This document shows, piece after piece, positions 1-8,538 of a stretch of 64,000 bases of DNA (the first letter of the stretch is position 1; every line of letters starts with the position of its first letter). A model generated the notes under the pieces. It ran no database searches. It had not been told where the DNA came from and saw only the letters and a program-made list of their open reading frames with translations. Origin of the DNA: Cupriavidus sp. (GTDB taxonomy: Bacteria; Pseudomonadota; Gammaproteobacteria; Burkholderiales; Burkholderiaceae); assembly GCA_031181345.1 (NCBI GenBank), contig JAPSLC010000002.1, positions 62,001-126,000 of the forward strand, given 5' to 3'. A program made the position numbers and the translations under genes.

Positions 1-1459
1 CGCTCTGGAAGTAGTCCCAGCGCAGGCTGCCCAGCAGCGAGAACTTGTCGTTGAGCCAAACGCGGTCGTTGATGAACACGCCGACATTGGTCGCGTTGGC
101 GTCGCGCGTGTTGGCGTACGCCACGGTCGCGTTCGGGCTGTTGTCGAAGACCGGATTGACGACGGTCTGGTTGTTGTTGCGGCCGGTCCAGGTACCCATG
201 CTGCGGTGGTCGCGCTGGTAGATCGTATCGAGCCCCACCATCGCCTTGTGACGCAGGCTGCCGGTCATGAACTCACCCTTGGCGCTCAGCACATTCTGCA
301 CGCCCCAGCCGCGCTGCAGGTAGGTCATGCCGCCGCCGGCGCCGTACGACACGGGGACGTTGCCCCCGGCCAGCAGCCTCTGGAGGTTGGCGTAACTGAC
401 CGCGGCGGGATTGGTCGCCGAAAAGTCGCGCTCGTAGTAACTGAAGCGGGTGTCGTTGCTGATGGTGATGCCGTTGTCGAGCTTCGTCTTGAAGTTCGAC
501 GACACCACGTGCGCGTCGGTCCTGTCGCGATCGGTATTGCGGACGTACGACGTCGACGAGGAAATGCCCGGCACGCCGTACTCGGTCAGCGGACGGTAGA
601 TGCCATCGGCGCCCTGCGCGACCGGAACGCCGAAGTCCGGCGCGCCGGTGCGGCGCAGATACGAATAGTTCAGATGCCATTCGGTGCTGGTACCCAGGCC
701 GGTACCGAAATCGATGGCAAGGCCGCGGCGATCGTCGCCGACGTGGGCGCGGTCGGCCACGCGGCCGTTCTGGAACATGCCGTTGATGCGCAGCGCCGAG
801 GTGTCGTTCAGGCGGAAATTGCTGTCGACCGTGGTGCGATAGGTGTCTTCCGTGGCGAAACCCTGGTCGATGCTGGTGCTGGTATGCAGGTTCGCCTTCT
901 TGGTGGTCTGGTTGATCAGGCCGCCGACATTGCCCACGCCGAAGCTTTCGCCGGACGGTCCCTTGATGACCTCGACGCTTTCCGTATTGAACGCATCGCG
1001 CTTGTAGGCACCGAAATCCCGCAGGCCGTCGACGTAGATGTCGCCCTTGGCGGACAGGCCGCGGATGCGGAACTGGTCGCCGCTCTGGCCGCCGTTGCCT
1101 TCGCCCGTCGAGATCGTGATGCCGGGCACGTTCTTCAGGATCTGCTCGAGCGAGGTGGCGTGCTGCTGCTCGATGACCTCCTGCGGCACCACGTTGATGG
1201 TCTTCGGCGTTTCGCGGACGGTGTCCGGCAGCCGCGAAATGCCGAGCGGGGCGTCATTGGTGTTCTGGATCGCGTCGCCCGACACCGTTACCTGCGGCAG
1301 CACGTTGCCTCCGGTCCTGGCTCGTCCGCTGGAGCTGTCCTCGCCTGGCGCGCCCTGGGCATGGGCGGCGAGCGGAATCGTCGAGACAGAGATCACCAGA
1401 CCTGCGGAAGCGCCTGAAACCAGCAGGCGGATGGCGTTCGCTATTTTTCTTTGCTGCAC
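1..1459 (-). CDS. TonB-dependent siderophore receptor (3' end outside window)
   Basis: Outer-membrane ferric-siderophore receptor, energised by TonB-ExbBD. Reading the minus strand from a GTG at 1459 (GGAG seven bases upstream) gives a signal peptide ending near AHAQG, then a TonB-box/plug region with RETPKTINVVPQ, the plug motifs QFRIRGL and YVDGLRD, and VEVIKGPSGESFGVG, followed by beta-barrel sequence up to RWDYF at the window edge. About 486 codons are present without a stop; relatives are about 700-730 residues, so about a third is missing. A Fur-like site lies about 140 bases upstream (1599-1617), and a two-component system lies immediately upstream on the same strand, which suggests iron- and ligand-dependent control. 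The family is certain; the ligand (catecholate or hydroxamate) cannot be told from this part. Confidence 0.93.
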   Translation of the reverse strand, partial: MQQRKIANAIRLLVSGASAGLVISVSTIPLAAHAQGAPGEDSSSGRARTGGNVLPQVTVSGDAIQNTNDAPLGISRLPDTVRETPKTINVVPQEVIEQQHATSLEQILKNVPGITISTGEGNGGQSGDQFRIRGLSAKGDIYVDGLRDFGAYKRDAFNTESVEVIKGPSGESFGVGNVGGLINQTTKKANLHTSTSIDQGFATEDTYRTTVDSNFRLNDTSALRINGMFQNGRVADRAHVGDDRRGLAIDFGTGLGTSTEWHLNYSYLRRTGAPDFGVPVAQGADGIYRPLTEYGVPGISSSTSYVRNTDRDRTDAHVVSSNFKTKLDNGITISNDTRFSYYERDFSATNPAAVSYANLQRLLAGGNVPVSYGAGGGMTYLQRGWGVQNVLSAKGEFMTGSLRHKAMVGLDTIYQRDHRSMGTWTGRNNNQTVVNPVFDNSPNATVAYANTRDANATNVGVFINDRVWLNDKFSLLGSLRWDYFQS

Positions 1460-1598
1460 GGAGGACTCCAGAGAAGGACAACGGACCTGACGTGCTGCCG
1501 AGCCTTCGCTGGAAACAAGAAGCACCCTCCCCGTCAAAGAGGTGAACACGCATTTCGACGCTCGCCAGGGAACGGCAGGCATCGGCACCCGTCAAAAT

Positions 1599-1617
1599 GC
1601 GAATGATTACTATTTGA
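1599..1617 (-). promoter_or_regulatory. Fur-box-like site upstream of the TonB receptor
   Basis: On the minus strand the 19-mer centred on TAATCATT matches the classical Fur box at about 12 of 19 positions, by eye. It sits in the 267-base gap between the sensor kinase stop and the receptor start. The implied leader of about 130 bases is long, so the exact transcription start is unknown. Confidence 0.5.
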
Positions 1618-1637
1618 TGTTGCCCGTGTTTGTTGAT

Positions 1638-1686
1638 TTGTGGCGGACTATTGCAACCAGCAGTCTGTTGACATAGTTCGCCACAA
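1638..1686. repeat. 14-base inverted repeat between sensor kinase and receptor genes
   Basis: The arms TTGTGGCGGACTAT (1638-1651) and ATAGTTCGCCACAA (1673-1686) are inverted copies differing at one base, separated by 21 bases. No T-run follows on either strand, so this does not look like a terminator. It may be an operator for the adjacent response regulator or an RNA hairpin at the end of the kinase transcript. Confidence 0.6.
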
Positions 1687-1726
1687 TCGCACGCGCGGGC
1701 GGCACGGCGAGCGCCCCGCCGCCCAC

Positions 1727-3136
1727 CTAGTTCGGCAGTTCGATAACGGCCCGCAGACCGCCTTCGGCGCGGTTGTGCAGCGTGACATCGCCGCCGTGGG
1801 CGCGGATGCAGGAACGGGCAATGGCCAGGCCAAGGCCCAGGCCGCCGGTGTCCGAACTGCGCGCGGAATCGAGCCGCGTGAACGGTTCGAAGACCCGTTC
1901 GAGATGGTCGGGGTCGATCCCGGGCCCCTCGTCTTCGACCTCGATGCGCAAGGTGTTGCGGACCTTGTCGGCCACCACACGAATGCCCACCTGCCCGTAG
2001 CGCGCGGCGTTGTCGATGATGTTGCTCAGCCCCCGCTTCAGATGAACGGGGCGGCAACGATAGAACAGCTCCGGATCCGGCCGCGTTTCGCCGCGCCCCT
2101 CGCAGCGCCCCTCGCAGCACACCTCGCAGTGCACCTCGCGCCCCTGGATCGTCTGCTGGTCGACGATTTCCTGGATCAGCTCGTCGAGCCTGACGTCCTG
2201 GGTCGGCTCCTGCAGCGCATCGTCGCGCGCGAACTGGAGCGCGCCTTCGACCATCACGCTCATGTCGTCCAGGGTCTTGACCATGGCGTCGCGCAGCTCG
2301 CGATCGTCGATCAGCTCGGCGCGGATGCGCAGCGAGGTCAGGGGGGTGCGCAGGTCATGCCCGATGGCCGCGAACATCTGCGTGCGCCCGTTGACGAAGC
2401 GGGTCAGGCTCTCCTGCATGTCGTTGAACGCCTGCGTGATTTCGCGTACCCCGCTGAGCCCGTCGGGCGGCGGAAGTATGACCCGCTCGCCCCGGCTGAC
2501 GCGCTTCGACGCCTCGGTCAGCAGCCGCAGCGGACGCATGATGCGGCGCCCGAACAGCAGCGCGATGATCGCCGTCGGCAGCATGCCGACCAGCAGCGAG
2601 AAGCTCAGCACCCGGGACCAGTGCGCGGGGACCATCGTCGGCCAGTGTCGGGTGCGCAGCCAACGCCCATCGGGCAACTGGACCTCGACGTCGAGCGCCA
2701 GCGCATGCGTTCTGCTGAACGCCCGCTCCAGCCAGTTGCCGCCGCGCTGGCTGCCGCGCTCGGGTTCGGCCTGTTGCAGGCGGACGTGGATCGGCACTTT
2801 GCCCGCAACCTCGAGCAGGCCGCGCAGGCGCTGCGCGATCGCGCGCTCCTGCTCGCCCATGCCGAACGGGTCCGGCACGGCGTGGGCGGCGACCTGGAAC
2901 GTCGAATCGGGCAGGCTGATGTCCTGGAGCAAGGCATCCGCATCGGCGGATCGGCTGGCCAGCCGATAGGCGGAAAGGATGCGCGTCTCGATGGTCCGCA
3001 CCGACAGGGGATGGAGCGTGGCATTGTCCGCGCGCCACCACGACAGGGCGACCACGGCAAAGACATGCGCGGCCAGCATCGCCAGCAGCCACAGGGCCAC
3101 GAGCTGGCCCGACAGGCTGCGCGGGAACCATTTCAT
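1727..3136 (-). CDS. Two-component sensor histidine kinase (EnvZ/PmrB type)
   Basis: Inner-membrane sensor kinase of 469 residues. A membrane segment lies near residues 10-32, a periplasmic sensor region runs to about 172, and a second membrane segment spans about 175-196. A HAMP linker follows, then the H-box GHDLRTPLTSL with the phospho-acceptor His260, the N-box SNIIDNAARYG, the G1 box DEGPGI and a GLGLGLAI G2 box. Its ATG overlaps the response regulator stop by one base (ATGA), so the two are co-translated. Odd point: a cysteine-rich insert near residues 335-361 (Cys337, 340, 341, 345, 361) is encoded by imperfect 12-base repeats between the H and N boxes. It probably phosphorylates the upstream regulator. 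The stimulus is unknown; the neighbouring receptor and Fur site point to iron or siderophore status. Confidence 0.93.
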   Translation of the reverse strand: MKWFPRSLSGQLVALWLLAMLAAHVFAVVALSWWRADNATLHPLSVRTIETRILSAYRLASRSADADALLQDISLPDSTFQVAAHAVPDPFGMGEQERAIAQRLRGLLEVAGKVPIHVRLQQAEPERGSQRGGNWLERAFSRTHALALDVEVQLPDGRWLRTRHWPTMVPAHWSRVLSFSLLVGMLPTAIIALLFGRRIMRPLRLLTEASKRVSRGERVILPPPDGLSGVREITQAFNDMQESLTRFVNGRTQMFAAIGHDLRTPLTSLRIRAELIDDRELRDAMVKTLDDMSVMVEGALQFARDDALQEPTQDVRLDELIQEIVDQQTIQGREVHCEVCCEGRCEGRGETRPDPELFYRCRPVHLKRGLSNIIDNAARYGQVGIRVVADKVRNTLRIEVEDEGPGIDPDHLERVFEPFTRLDSARSSDTGGLGLGLAIARSCIRAHGGDVTLHNRAEGGLRAVIELPN

Positions 3137-3879
3137 GAGGGCAGGACCGAGACCTTGGTGGCCAGCAGATAGCCGTCGCCGCGCACCGTCTTGAGCATGC
3201 CGGGATGACGCGGGTCGGGTTCCAGCTTCTTGCGCAGGCGGCTGACCTGGCTGTCGATGCTGCGGTCGAACGTCATCGTGCCCGAGCGCTGCGTCATGTC
3301 CAGCAGCTGGCTGCGGCTCAGCACCCGGTTGGCGTTCTCGACCAGCGCGCGCAGCAGATGAAACTCGGCCGTGCTCAGCGGCACCTCCTCGTCGCGCGGG
3401 TTGCGCAGCGCCCGCGTCCTCGTATCGAAGGTCCAGCCGCAGAAGGTGAAGCGGTATTCCCTGGGCGCCGGCACATCGCTGGGCTCGCGTGGCTCGGGCA
3501 GGCGGTTGCGGCGCAGCACGCTGCGGATACGGGCCACCAGCTCGCGCGGATCGAAGGGCTTGACCACATAGTCGGCCGCGCCGATCTCCAGTCCGGCGAT
3601 CCGGTCGGCCTGCTCCGTCATCGCGGTCAACAGGATGACCGGCGTTCCCACATGCTCGGACACGTAGCGGCACAGCGACAGGCCATCTTCGCCGGGCAGC
3701 ATGATGTCCAGGACGATGAGGCTGTAGCGGCGCTCTTCCAGCCGCTGGCGCATCGCCTTGCCGTCGGCCACGGCCTCTACATCGAAATCGAACCGCCTGA
3801 TGTAAGTCGACAAGGGATCACGTATGTCCTTGTGATCGTCGACGATCAGGATGCTGGGACGGGGGTCCATTCTGCTCAC
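3133..3879 (-). CDS. OmpR-family response regulator
   Basis: DNA-binding response regulator of 248 residues. The receiver domain (about 10-125) has the acidic pair DD at 14-15, the phospho-acceptor Asp58 in VLDIMLPGEDG and the conserved Lys in YVVKPFD. The C-terminal winged helix (about 145-245) includes EVPLSTAEFHLLRALVENA and RSIDSQVSRLRKKLEPD. The longest frame starts at GTG 3879; an ATG three codons later (3870) is also possible and neither has a strong ribosome site. A Fur-like site lies just upstream (3890-3908). It is first in a unit with the overlapping kinase and, after 267 bases, the TonB receptor, so it probably controls siderophore uptake genes. Confidence 0.93.
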   Translation of the reverse strand: MSRMDPRPSILIVDDHKDIRDPLSTYIRRFDFDVEAVADGKAMRQRLEERRYSLIVLDIMLPGEDGLSLCRYVSEHVGTPVILLTAMTEQADRIAGLEIGAADYVVKPFDPRELVARIRSVLRRNRLPEPREPSDVPAPREYRFTFCGWTFDTRTRALRNPRDEEVPLSTAEFHLLRALVENANRVLSRSQLLDMTQRSGTMTFDRSIDSQVSRLRKKLEPDPRHPGMLKTVRGDGYLLATKVSVLPS

Positions 3880-3889
3880 ACTGCTTTCA

Positions 3890-3908
3890 ATAAACGAGAA
3901 TCGTTATC
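3890..3908 (-). promoter_or_regulatory. Fur-box-like site upstream of the two-component operon
   Basis: The minus strand reads GATAACGATTCTCGTTT, matching the 19-base Fur consensus at about 12 positions and typical of betaproteobacterial Fur sites. It lies in the 48-base gap between the oxidoreductase stop (3928) and the response regulator start. Fur-iron repression of the two-component operon is the simplest reading. Confidence 0.55.
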
Positions 3909-3927
3909 GTATTCTACAGTGCGGCGG

Positions 3928-5253
3928 CTAGCGCTCCCCCCGACCCCTCCAGGTCTCCCACTTCAGCGTCAGGCCGATACCAAGGTCGCGCAGCGGGCGC
4001 GGCGGCAGATAGTTGGCGGTGCCCTGGACCAGGAAATCGTCGATCAATGGATTGCGCTCCCCCAGCGCCAGATCGGCGATCAGCATGCCGGCCGCGGTGT
4101 GGCGCACCACGCCGGAGCCATTGCAGCACGACGCCGCATAGACGTGCTCGGCCACTTGTCCGAAGGCGGGTGCGTGGTTCTGCGAGATCGCGAGCCACCC
4201 CATCCAGAAATGCGCGAGCGCGATGTCGTCGAGCTGCGGAAAGCGCCGCCGCAGCAGTTGCAGGTGCATCGCCCTGGCCGCCGTTCGCCGCTGCTCGGTA
4301 GTCCTGAGCGCCGGCGAATACTCGAAGCCCTGCCGGATCATCAGGCGTCGGTCCTGCGTCAGGCGAAGCGTCGAACCGGCGACGCCGTGCGCCGGCGTGA
4401 TCCCCCAACTGCGATCCGACCCCAGCAGGGCCAACTGGGCATCCTTCAACGGCTCGCTCAGGCTGACGAACAGCAGCATCGGCACCTGGCGCTCGCGATA
4501 GACGCCGAACGACTGCGAGAAGGCGTTGACCGCGAGGATCGCCTTGCCGAAGCGGACGCGGCCGTGTTCGGTACGGACGTACCGATCCTGCCCGTCGAAC
4601 TGCACCTCGACCACCGGGGACTGTTCGAACAGCCGGACTTGCGGCGGCAGGCTGTCGGCCAGCCCGCGGACCAGCGCCGCCGGATTCATCAGCCAGGTTC
4701 CCGGCGTATGAATGGCGGCGGCGTAATAGCCGGTACCCAGTCGTTCCTGCAGGGCGGGACGCGGCAACCATTCATAGGGCTCGCCCCATGCATCGAGATT
4801 GGCGGCATAGGCCCTGAGCGAATGGTCGGCGCCTTCGCTGGTGACGGCCGCGTGATAGCGGCCGTCCTGCCGCCAGCCGCAGTCGATGCCATGCGCGCCG
4901 ATCAGCCGATCCAGTTCCGCGATGGCGAACCGATTGACGCGAATCGCATCGCGTCCCTTGCCGATCGCGGCCGGCGAACTCTCGGGCGCGTGCGGCAGAT
5001 CGATGGCGAAGCCGGAATTGCGGCCGGACGCGTTCTCTCCCACGATGCCGGCTTCGACCACGGCGATGGTGTCATGCGGCCGGTGTGCGGCCAATTGCCG
5101 CGCCGCGGCAAGGCCTGCGTAGCCGGCGCCGATGATCACCCAGTCCGCATCCCAATCCCCGGCCAATGGCTGCGTGGGCTGGCGGGGCGGCAGCAAGGCG
5201 CTCCAGCCATTGGTACGGTCATCGTTGGGGAGGGGGTGTACGCGATGCGGCAT
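3928..5253 (-). CDS. FAD-dependent amino acid/amine oxidase (DAO/PuuB-like)
   Basis: Flavin-dependent oxidoreductase of 441 residues in the D-amino-acid oxidase / gamma-glutamylputrescine oxidase superfamily. The Rossmann FAD motif VIIGAGYAGLAAARQL is near residues 38-53, followed by ASGRNSGFA, characteristic of PuuB-like enzymes. A second FAD-binding stretch, CCNGSGVVRHTAAGMLIADL, is near the C-terminus. I start at the ATG at 5253 (MPHRVHPLPND) because the upstream extension in frame is low-complexity arginine-rich sequence. It is divergent from the GbsR/MarR regulator gene. It likely oxidises a secondary amine or N-substituted amino acid; the substrate is not predictable. Confidence 0.85.
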   Translation of the reverse strand: MPHRVHPLPNDDRTNGWSALLPPRQPTQPLAGDWDADWVIIGAGYAGLAAARQLAAHRPHDTIAVVEAGIVGENASGRNSGFAIDLPHAPESSPAAIGKGRDAIRVNRFAIAELDRLIGAHGIDCGWRQDGRYHAAVTSEGADHSLRAYAANLDAWGEPYEWLPRPALQERLGTGYYAAAIHTPGTWLMNPAALVRGLADSLPPQVRLFEQSPVVEVQFDGQDRYVRTEHGRVRFGKAILAVNAFSQSFGVYRERQVPMLLFVSLSEPLKDAQLALLGSDRSWGITPAHGVAGSTLRLTQDRRLMIRQGFEYSPALRTTEQRRTAARAMHLQLLRRRFPQLDDIALAHFWMGWLAISQNHAPAFGQVAEHVYAASCCNGSGVVRHTAAGMLIADLALGERNPLIDDFLVQGTANYLPPRPLRDLGIGLTLKWETWRGRGER

Positions 5254-5444
5254 GCGGGAGGCGGCCTTCCAGGGTCGGGGTCGGGGCAAAGCCCGCACTA
5301 TAGCGGCACCGCGCCGGAGACGGGACGCCGACCGACGTGCGAGCGACCTGCGACACGTGGCCGCACAGCGGCGGCCGTGCTTGCCCCGCACCGCCATTCC
5401 GTTCTAAACTTTCACGAATTCCTGAAAATTCAAAACAGACAAAT

Positions 5445-6041
5445 ATGCAACTCTCGCCCCTGGTCCAGCGCTTCGTCCTCCATTTCGGCGAAATGGGAAG
5501 CCGCTGGGGCATCAACCGCACCGTCGGCCAGATCTACGCGCTGCTGTTTACCGCGCCGCGCCCGCTCAATGCCGACGAGATCGCCGAGTCGCTCGGGTTC
5601 TCGCGCTCCAACGTCAGCATCGGGCTGAAGGAACTGGAGTCGTGGAACCTGGTACGGCTTTCGCACCAGCCGGGCGACCGGCGCGAGTATTTCTCGGCGC
5701 CGGACGATGTCTGGGCGATTTTCCGCACGCTGGCCGAGGAACGCCGCCGCCGGGAGATCGACCCCACTTTGTCGATGTTGCGGGAAGTTCAACTCGAAAC
5801 GCCGTCCGATCCCGACGACAAGCACGCCCAGCGGCGCATGCAGGAAATGTACGGGCTGATCCTGCTGGTGACCGGCTGGTTCAGCGATATCCAGAAGCTC
5901 GATGTCGCCACGTTGGAAAAATTGATGCGACTCGGTTCCCGCGTGACTAAGCTGCTGGAAGTGAAGGACAAGCTATCCGGGGCCCTTGGCGGCAATCCCG
6001 CCGAAGGCAAGCGCAAGCCGGCTCGCACCAAGAAGGAGTAG
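5445..6041 (+). CDS. GbsR/MarR-type winged-helix regulator of cydAB
   Basis: Transcription regulator of 198 residues in the GbsR/MarR group. The winged helix-turn-helix covers about residues 25-85 (INRTVGQIYALLF, LNADEIAESLGFSRSNVSIGLKELESW, then the wing REYFSAPDD). A helical region follows and a basic tail (KRKPARTKKE) ends the protein. I use the ATG at 5445 rather than the in-frame start 108 bases earlier, because the domain begins here and the preceding region is AT-rich promoter-like DNA. Its stop is six bases before cydA, so it forms an operon with the oxidase genes and probably regulates them. The effector is unknown. Confidence 0.88.
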   Translation: MQLSPLVQRFVLHFGEMGSRWGINRTVGQIYALLFTAPRPLNADEIAESLGFSRSNVSIGLKELESWNLVRLSHQPGDRREYFSAPDDVWAIFRTLAEERRRREIDPTLSMLREVQLETPSDPDDKHAQRRMQEMYGLILLVTGWFSDIQKLDVATLEKLMRLGSRVTKLLEVKDKLSGALGGNPAEGKRKPARTKKE

Positions 6042-6047
6042 TGCCCC

Positions 6048-7427
6048 ATGTTGTCGTCGCTCGACCCGATCTTGCTGGCGCGGATCCAGTTCGCCGCCAA
6101 TATCACCTTCCACATCCTGTTTCCCACCATCAGCATCGCGCTCGGCTGGGTGCTGCTGTTCTTCAAGCTGCGCTACGGCAAGACCGGCGACGAACGCTGG
6201 ATGGCCGCCTACCGCTTCTGGGTCAAGGTGTTCGCGCTGACCTTCGCGCTGGGCGTGGTCAGCGGCATCACGATGAGCTTCCAGTTCGGCACCAACTGGC
6301 CGGGTTATATGGAGACCGTCGGCAATATCGCCGGGCCGCTGCTTGCCTACGAGGTGCTGACCGCGTTCTTTCTGGAGGCCACCTTCCTCGGCATCATGCT
6401 GTTCGGCATGCGCCGCGTCAGCAACCGCACCCACACCATCGCCACGCTGCTGGTGGCCGGCGGCACCACGCTGTCGGCGTTCTGGATCCTGGCGCTGAAC
6501 TCGTGGATGCAGACGCCCGCGGGCTTCGAAATGATCGACGGCAAGGCGCATGTGGTCAGCTGGCTGCAGGTGATCTTCAATCCGTCATTTCCGTTCCGCC
6601 TGACCCATATGCTGATCGCCTCGGGGCTGACGGTGTCGTTCCTGCTGGCCGGCATCTCGGCCTATCGCTGGCTGCGCAATGATCGCTCGCCGGAAGTCCG
6701 CTCGACCATGCGCACCGGCGTGATGGTGGCCGCGGTGCTGATCCCGCTGCAGATCGTGGTCGGCGACCTGCATGGCCTGAACACGCTGGAACATCAGCCG
6801 GCCAAGATCGCGGCAATGGAGGGCATCTGGACCACGGGCAAGAGCGTCCCGGCGGTGCTGTTCGGCTGGCCCAATGCGTTGACGCAGAGCACCGACTGGG
6901 AAATCTCGATCCCGAAGCTCGCGTCCTTCTATCTGACCCACACCTTCGACGGCGAGGTCAAGGGCATCGACGCCTTCCCCGGCAAGCATCCGCCCGTGGC
7001 CCCGGTGTTCTTCGCGTTCCGCATCATGGTCGGCATCGGCATGCTGATGCTGCTGGTCTCGTGGCTGGCGGCCTGGCAGTTCAAGCGCCGCGGCGAGCCG
7101 TCCCGCGGCGTGGCGCGCATGCTGCTGGCGATGACGTTCTCGGGCTGGATCGCGCTGGTGGCGGGCTGGTACGTCACCGAGATCGGCCGGCAGCCTTACC
7201 TGGTCTATGGCGTGCTGACCACCGCCGAGGCCGCCTCCGACGTGCCGGCGACGATGGTCGGCTCCACGCTGCTGATGTACCTGTCGCTGTATCTGCTGCT
7301 GATTGCCGCCTATATCTCGGTGGTGTTCTACCTGGCCCGCCGCGCCGGCTCCGATCCGGCCATCGACGAACCGGAAATCGAAACCCCTCAACCCGTCATC
7401 GGCGGCAAGCCACGGAGCGCGCAATGA
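6048..7427 (+). CDS. cydA: Cytochrome bd-type ubiquinol oxidase subunit I (CIO type)
   Basis: Subunit I of a quinol oxidase that reduces O2 to water without proton pumping, in the inner membrane. The 459-residue protein has nine or so hydrophobic segments, the haem-binding His region ANITFHILFPTISIALGW at the N-terminus, LTHMLIAS in the middle and the GRQPYLVYG motif near the C-terminus. The quinol loop is short, as in cyanide-insensitive (CioA) oxidases rather than E. coli CydA. It follows a GbsR-type regulator by six bases and overlaps cydB at ATGA. The alternative name cioA would also be suitable. Confidence 0.95.
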   Translation: MLSSLDPILLARIQFAANITFHILFPTISIALGWVLLFFKLRYGKTGDERWMAAYRFWVKVFALTFALGVVSGITMSFQFGTNWPGYMETVGNIAGPLLAYEVLTAFFLEATFLGIMLFGMRRVSNRTHTIATLLVAGGTTLSAFWILALNSWMQTPAGFEMIDGKAHVVSWLQVIFNPSFPFRLTHMLIASGLTVSFLLAGISAYRWLRNDRSPEVRSTMRTGVMVAAVLIPLQIVVGDLHGLNTLEHQPAKIAAMEGIWTTGKSVPAVLFGWPNALTQSTDWEISIPKLASFYLTHTFDGEVKGIDAFPGKHPPVAPVFFAFRIMVGIGMLMLLVSWLAAWQFKRRGEPSRGVARMLLAMTFSGWIALVAGWYVTEIGRQPYLVYGVLTTAEAASDVPATMVGSTLLMYLSLYLLLIAAYISVVFYLARRAGSDPAIDEPEIETPQPVIGGKPRSAQ

Positions 7428-8446
7428 CCGACCTGTCCCAACCCGCCGGCTGGATGCCGCTGGTCTTCCTGGCCCTGATGGGGCTGTCGATGCTGATCTA
7501 CGTGATCCTGGACGGCTACGACCTGGGTGTCGGCGTGCTGCTGCGGCGCGCCGACGATGCCGACAAGGACACGATGATCGCGTCGATCGGCCCGTTCTGG
7601 GATGCCAACGAAACCTGGCTGGTGCTCGGCGTCGGCCTGCTGCTGACTGCCTTCCCGATGGCGCACGGCGTGATCCTGACCAATCTGTACCTGCCGGTCG
7701 CGCTGATGCTGGCCGGGCTGATCCTGCGCGGCGTGGCCTTCGACTTCCGCGTCAAGGCGCGCGCGCACCACAAGCCGTGGTGGAACTGGGCCTTCTACGG
7801 CGGCTCGCTGCTGGCCTCGTTCTCGCAGGGCCTGATGCTGGGCCTCTATATCACCGGCTTCGAATACGGCTGGCTCGACCTGCTGTTCGCGGTGGTGGTG
7901 GGCCTGTGCCTGGTGGCGGGCTACTGCCTGCTCGGCGCCAGCTGGCTCATCATGAAGACCACCGGCAGCCTGCAGGCGCGGGCGATCTACTGGGCCCGGC
8001 GCAGCCTGTGGCTGACCGGCGTGGGCGTGGCCGCCATCTCGGTGGTAACGCCGCTGGTCAGCGAACGGATCTTCGACAAGTGGTTCTCGCTGCCGAACAT
8101 CATCCTGCTGGCGCCGATTCCGCTGATCACGGTCGCGCTGTTCGTGATCATCGACCGGATGCTGCGCCGGATGGGACCGATGCAGAAGGCCGGCGAGGAC
8201 CGCTGGGGCTGGGTGCCCTTCGTCGGCACCGCGGTGATCTTCCTGATGGCCTTCAACGGCCTGGCCTACAGCCTGTTCCCCTACTTGGTGGTCGACCGGC
8301 TCGACATCTGGCAGGCCGCCAGCGCGCCGGAATCGCTGGCCGTGATCCTGATCGGCGCGGTGATCGTGCTGCCGACCATCCTCGGCTACACGATCTATGC
8401 CTACCGCGTGTTCTGGGGCAAGGCCACCGACCTTCGTTACTATTAG
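7424..8446 (+). CDS. cydB: Cytochrome bd-type ubiquinol oxidase subunit II
   Basis: Subunit II of the quinol oxidase, 340 residues with about eight membrane helices. Recognisable motifs are YVILDGYDLGVGVLL, the FWDANETWLVL block shared by CydB/CioB proteins, and GVAFDFRVKA. The start at 7424 overlaps the cydA stop (ATGA), showing translational coupling. I see no CydX-like micro-ORF in the 92 bases after the stop, in keeping with the CIO subtype. Confidence 0.95.
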   Translation: MTDLSQPAGWMPLVFLALMGLSMLIYVILDGYDLGVGVLLRRADDADKDTMIASIGPFWDANETWLVLGVGLLLTAFPMAHGVILTNLYLPVALMLAGLILRGVAFDFRVKARAHHKPWWNWAFYGGSLLASFSQGLMLGLYITGFEYGWLDLLFAVVVGLCLVAGYCLLGASWLIMKTTGSLQARAIYWARRSLWLTGVGVAAISVVTPLVSERIFDKWFSLPNIILLAPIPLITVALFVIIDRMLRRMGPMQKAGEDRWGWVPFVGTAVIFLMAFNGLAYSLFPYLVVDRLDIWQAASAPESLAVILIGAVIVLPTILGYTIYAYRVFWGKATDLRYY

Positions 8447-8538
8447 GCTGTCTACGGGGCTGAAACAGCGCCGTAACGACGCTGACACGGCGCTCCGCCG
8501 AGCGCCGATCCACTGAGGCGGTACGAGATCGGTCAGGC

